In this document: piece by piece, positions 59,825 through 64,000 of the stretch
How positions within the stretch are numbered: position 1 is the first letter of the stretch
Layout: every line of letters begins with the position of its first letter
NCBI GenBank assembly: GCA_032433765.1
Contig: JAVIAB010000124.1
Span: 75,634,119-75,698,118 of the forward strand
Reading direction: 5' to 3'
Source of the DNA: Megaustenia siamemsis
Lineage: Eukaryota > Mollusca > Gastropoda > Stylommatophora > Ariophantidae
Length of the DNA stretch: 64,000 bases
Translations under genes and position numbers: made by a program
Notes under the pieces: model-generated
What the model was told of the DNA's origin: nothing
Databases searched by the model: none
The model's input: the letters and a program-made list of their open reading frames with translations, nothing else

Positions 59825-61110
59825 TTGTGGTCTCTGGAAATGAGTTGGCCGGTCGTATATCCTCGTATTTTACTAAAAGTTATACAAGGAAGGATTCGGA
59901 ATAAAATCAATACTGAATTAGATGAGCAGCAATTTGGAGTCAAGAAAAACAGTGGGACAAAACAAGACATATTCAACACGAGGACATTGACTGAAAAGTA
60001 CATAGAAATAAACATACAAATATATGCCTGCTTCATAGACTACACCAAAGCTTTTCATAGAATACACCATAATCAACTTACAGACTGCCTAAAAGATATG
60101 AATCTGGGCGACACAGACATGCGACTAATATGTAATTTGTACTGGGAGCAAACAGCAATAATAAAATATAACAAGGAGAACTCTACACCCATTGATATAA
60201 AAAGAGGAGTATGACAGGGATGCATCCTATCACCAAGCTTGTTCAATCTATACACTGAGCAAATCTTTAAAAACATCTCAGAGATGCCAGGCCTAAACAT
60301 TAATGGAAAGATAATCAATAATCTAAGATATGCTGATGATAGTGTACTACTAGCAGAAAATCCTAAAGATCTACAACAATTACTTAATGTAATAAAAATG
60401 ACAAGCAAAAAATATGGACTAGATATGAATATCAAAAAGAATAAAACTATGATCATAAACAAAGAAAATTATCAACAAATAAATATTAAAGTTGAAGGAA
60501 TTCATCTGGAGATAGTTCAGAGCTACAACTACCTTGGACATACTATAACCAGTGATGGAAAATGTATAATTGAAATAAACAAAAGAATAGGTATGGCAAA
60601 AAGTAATTTTAATGCCTTGAAAAATATACTAACATCAAAACAAATAACACCAGGGCTAAAACTAAAAATACCAAAATGTTACATCTTCTCAATATTCCTG
60701 TATGGTGCAGAAACATGGACATTAGACAACAAAAACAGAACAGAAAATTGAAGCCTTTGAAATGTGGATTTATAGAAGAATAGGTAGAATTGGATGGAAA
60801 GAAAAGAAAACAAATGATGAAGTTTTAAAACAACTAAAATGAAAAGAGCACTACTAAACACAATTAGAACAAGACAAATGAAATTTTTGGGGCATGTTAA
60901 AATACACAACAGTCTAATAAAAGTAATAGTGGAAGGTAAAATACAAGGTAATAGAGGCAGAGGCAGATCAAGAATAACATGGACGAGTAACATCAAAAGA
61001 TGGACAAGTCAACCTATGACAACCTGCACCATCAAAGCAAGAAACAGAGTGGAATGGTGCTCCATGGTAGTCAACCTTCGATGCGGAGACGGCACTCAAA
61101 GATGATGATA
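59825..61110 (+). pseudogene. Non-LTR retrotransposon RT domain with (GAT)n tail
   Basis: The plus strand encodes about 420 residues of reverse transcriptase and tail: RILLKVIQGRIRNKINTELD, DEQQFGVKK, ACFIDYTKAFHRIHH (motif A), then a TGA in place of Arg in GVRQGC (about 60212), SPSLFNLYTEQIF, NNLRYADDSVLLAEN (catalytic YADD, about 60330), GLDMNIKKNKTMIINKE, YNYLGHTITSDGK, YGAETWTLD, FEMWIYRRIGRIGW, KFLGHVKIHNSL and CGDGT. Two compensating single-base indels lie near 60730 and 60840. The 3' end is GCGGAGACGGCACTC, then GATGATGAT. It is the longest member of the family represented by truncated copies at 16354, 36929 and 46142. The endonuclease part is missing. Confidence 0.92.
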
Positions 61111-61118
61111 ATATTCTC

Positions 61119-64000
61119 TTATATAAACGTATATTGAGTTATTTGCGGGTCATCATCATTGCACTCCGAACATGTCCATAGGTGCTCAGATCCCCTCCCC
61201 AGCAATTCCCACAGTGTCCAGCGACTGACGACTCCATTTCTATGTTGGATGATAAGTCTTCTTACACGGCCACTAAGTTTCTCATTTCTGGCTGTGCCCA
61301 TCTTAACTCCCACTTCCATCATCCGAAGAAGTGACGTGGATCTGTGTTTGTCGAAGTCCTGTGCTCTTCCCACATCTCGGAGGGCATTGATGATGTCCGC
61401 CTGATCCATTGGTTGCCCGTCCTCAACGACAGCACAGCTAGCCAACCTGTCCGCTCTTTCATTTCCCCGTACTCCCGCATGTCCAGGGACAAAGACAAAG
61501 GTGACCTTACGTATTTTGGATTTCTACAACGACTCTACCCATTGCATGCGCACAGAGCCCGCCTCCACTTTTTTTTATCATGCACATCGAATCACTCAGT
61601 ATACATGCGTGGGTGTAGTCTTGTGACTCTAACCATTTGAATGCCTTGGTCACTGCCATCACCTCCATTGTTATGCTACTCGTGGTCATGACGTATGCAC
61701 CACTGTCTTCGTAGACTATTCTGCCCGCCGAGCGTGCTGTAAATGCCCATGCACTTCTTTGGTGTCGTCTTACAGATCTGTCTGTATAGATGACTGCATC
61801 TTTCTCATCGGTGTTATCTCAGATGAGACCGTTGACCTCAGCATTAACCACGACCGGGTTCTGTTCCCTACTTTTCCTGTCGAGTGTGACAATACACAAG
61901 AAAGTCCCCTTGAAAGACGTAGGCACCGGTATCCACTCCTCACCAACGCTGATTTTGGTAAGCCCACAGACCTGTTTAATGACATCTTCTGCTCGGCCCA
62001 CCCATGATTTGCCTTATTTAGCCTGGCACCTTTCTCTGTGTTGAGCACGTGGCGCAATGGATGCTCTGTATCTGTACTAATCTTCAGGTATGCTCGAGCT
62101 CTCCAGATCTTGATTCTGTCATCCATGATTGGAAAGTCAAGAAGATACCTCATTGCTACACAGGCAGTGTCCCTTGTACAGCCCAAGATAATGCGCATGG
62201 CTTAATTTTGTATTTTCTCCAGCCTATCAATTTGAGTCGTACTGACAGTAAGAATTGCCAGGGCATACTCGATTGGTGCGAGGACTAATCCTTGGAACAG
62301 AAGAGTAAGTAGCCTCTGCTCGATGTTGGCAGCTGCCATGACCTTCAAGGCGGCTAATCCTTTTGCGGGATTTTGTTATCACATAGTCGATGTGGTCCCT
62401 AAAACACAGGCTGCGATCATACTTAACTCGAAGGTATGTCATCAACTTGTCCCTGGTCACCTCATCAGCTCCCATTCGTACTACCGGTGTGGTCGTATTA
62501 ACGATATGGTTGTTAAGGGGGAACCATGAAACTGATGCTTTATTAGGATTAACCAAGGCACCTGAAACCCCACACCAGGAAGAAATGTGATCGAGTTCGT
62601 CTTGCATTGTGGAGGCGATTACCCGTCTGTCTCTTCCCTGTCGATATACCAGAATATCATCAGCAAAAGTCATAGTTCTTCCCCTCCCATCCAGCTGTTG
62701 TTCCGTGATCGTTATTGTATACACGTTAAATAGAACTGGTGACAATGGTGAACCTTGTGGCAGCCCTGGACAAATGGATGTTGGCTCGGAAGACCAACTT
62801 CCACATCTGAGCATCACCTTCCTCTGAAACAGTGCCGCGGCGATCCATCTAATGAGGAAGGGGTGCACCGCCAGTTTGAGGAGCATATGCATGAGATATT
62901 CAAATGGTACCCTATTGTATGCATCCTCCAGATCTATAGCAGCAGCACATGTCTCCTCTCGTTTGTGGAAGCCTTCGAAGACGTCATAGGCAAAGACTGC
63001 CGCTTTGAGCCATGTCTCTTTGTTATATCTATAACCTCCGAGTGTGGGTGGGAATGCACGTTTCTGTTCAAGGTGACTTGTTTGGCTTCGGTAGCGGTAG
63101 TAAGTAGCTGTGTAGCCACTCCTCCTTAATCTGGCCACTCCGAATGCTGGCATTAAACTCATTGACCAATTTTGTCAAGTCGTCGTCATCTAAATCGCCT
63201 ATGTCGTCGTACCGAACACCATCTGGACCAGTAGCAGTGTTGTGTGACCTTTTAAGTGTTGTGCGAATGGTATTGGTTGTAGTTGTGAGATCTTCTTCCA
63301 GCACTAAATCCTTACACAATTTTTACAGCGATCCCCGTATCCTCATTCTTACAGCCTCATTTCTTTGGTCCGTCTGCTCAATGTAGCGGGCAAGCAGGAC
63401 CTCCCGTTGCTCTCATCAGATGTGTGCCATATCCGGCCTGTGCTCTGAAAGTCTGGTATACCTCTGTGTCGTGGTGTGCCATTCATGCACTGATGAAGGC
63501 GCCAGAATGTGGCGAGCGATTTTTCTGAGCACACTTTTTTCCAGACGTTATCCCATTTTTCATCCTTAGCCTACTTAGCACATAGTTTAAAGTGCATCAT
63601 TTTTTTGGTCGACCTCTACTTTCAGACGCTTCAAGAGCTCAGGTTGTGTTCTTCCATTCTTTCTAGCTTTCTGCCATGTCTTAGCCGTTTGTCTCTTGCT
63701 CCGCCAAGCTTCCTCTACTTCTACGTTCCACCAGGGTGGCTGCGTCCATCTCTCCTGCCTCCTACGAGGGGCACTCTGTTTCCTATGTCTGATTTTGCTA
63801 ATGACGCCCTGGTCTATTTTCTCGTAGTGGAATGTGTGGAGCTTCCTTTTCTGGCTTCTATTTCTGCTTTTCTCAATTAGGAGGATACATGGATAGTGAT
63901 CACTTCCGTGGAACCCCAGTGCACTCCACCTGCACACCGGTGCAAAGGTGGAAGACACCAGTGCAAGGTCTATGACACTATCAGAGTCCCCTGTTCGAGT
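61119..64000 (-). pseudogene. Non-LTR retrotransposon: endonuclease end, RT and RNase H, frameshifted
   Basis: Minus strand, running off the right edge of the window. In order: DLALVSSTFAPVCRWS and GFHGSDHYP (end of the apurinic endonuclease domain, SDH motif), a linker with WWNVEVEEAWRSKRQTAK, KRSHNTATGPDGVRYDDI, WLHSYLLPLPKPNK, AAAIDLEDAYNRVPF (RT motif A), LPQGSPLSPVLFNVYTI, TMTFADDILVYRQGRD (motif C, about 62.66 kb), RIILGCTRDT and LLDFP, EEWIPVPTSFKGTF, VIYTDRSVRRHQRSAWAF (RNase H; the usual DGS is DRS), ACILSDSMCMIKK, VPGHAGVRGNERADRLAS, RRLIIQHRNGVVSR and SEHLWTCSECNDDD. At least five frameshifts break it. It lies tail to tail with the element ending at 61110. This is the reference copy for the amplified RNase H at 38338-41310. 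Confidence 0.93.

Noticed and set aside
1..64000. tRNA, rRNA, origin or bacterial operon features
   Set aside because: None could be recognised. All coding traces are eukaryotic transposon fragments.

Overview
The window looks like non-genic DNA from an invertebrate animal. There are no bacterial gene features. Every recognisable protein fragment comes from a eukaryotic non-LTR retrotransposon (apurinic endonuclease, reverse transcriptase and RNase H pieces) or from a Tc1/mariner-type DNA transposon. The retroelement sequences resemble families I associate with molluscs, especially gastropods; this is recall, not a search, so the taxon is only a moderate inference. I found no host gene, tRNA, rRNA or CRISPR array.

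Roughly 35 kb (about 55 percent) of the 64 kb is tandem repeat, made of about twenty mostly unrelated minisatellites. Most unit lengths fall between 32 and 52 bp, with outliers of 19-21, 64 and 74 bp. In order: 19 bp (0.8-2.8 kb), 38 bp (3.3-5.2), 46 bp (5.5-11.85), 21 bp degenerate (11.9-12.2), 41 bp (13.4-15.9 and 17.4-18.2), 38 bp (18.3-19.5), 43/52 bp (20.1-20.9), 42 bp (20.9-23.8), 41/43 bp (25.7-30.7), 43 bp (31.0-31.3), 64 bp (33.7-34.1), 49/48 bp (34.3-35.6), 45 bp (39.0-40.3), 74 bp (40.5-41.0), 20 bp (42.8-43.6), 32 bp (44.9-45.8), 35/43 bp (48.3-51.5), 52 bp (51.7-52.3), 48 bp (52.6-53.5), 42 bp (53.5-54.1) and 38/25 bp (55.8-58.1).

Mobile elements sit inside and between these arrays. 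A 2.39 kb DNA transposon (31322-33712) has matching terminal inverted repeats, TA duplications and a transposase broken by one frameshift. A second copy (47158 to about 48292, minus strand) keeps the 3' half of the transposase and runs straight into a 3.2 kb minisatellite. At least five non-LTR lineages are present as 5'-truncated or decayed copies. Several short insertions have readable target-site duplications: 5823-6384, 16354-17059, 26200-26710, 36929-37098, 38516-38990 and 46142-46940.

The main result is that at least three minisatellites were made from transposon coding sequence. The 45 bp and 74 bp arrays at 39.0-41.0 kb are in-place amplifications of two parts of one retrotransposon RNase H domain (minus strand, 41310 to 38338). 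The 38/25 bp array at 55.8-58.1 kb amplifies the last codons and stop of another retrotransposon. Separately, the second transposase copy carries a sequence matching the histone mRNA 3' stem-loop 57 nt after its stop codon. The long open frames over the arrays come from stop-free repeat units and should not be called as genes.
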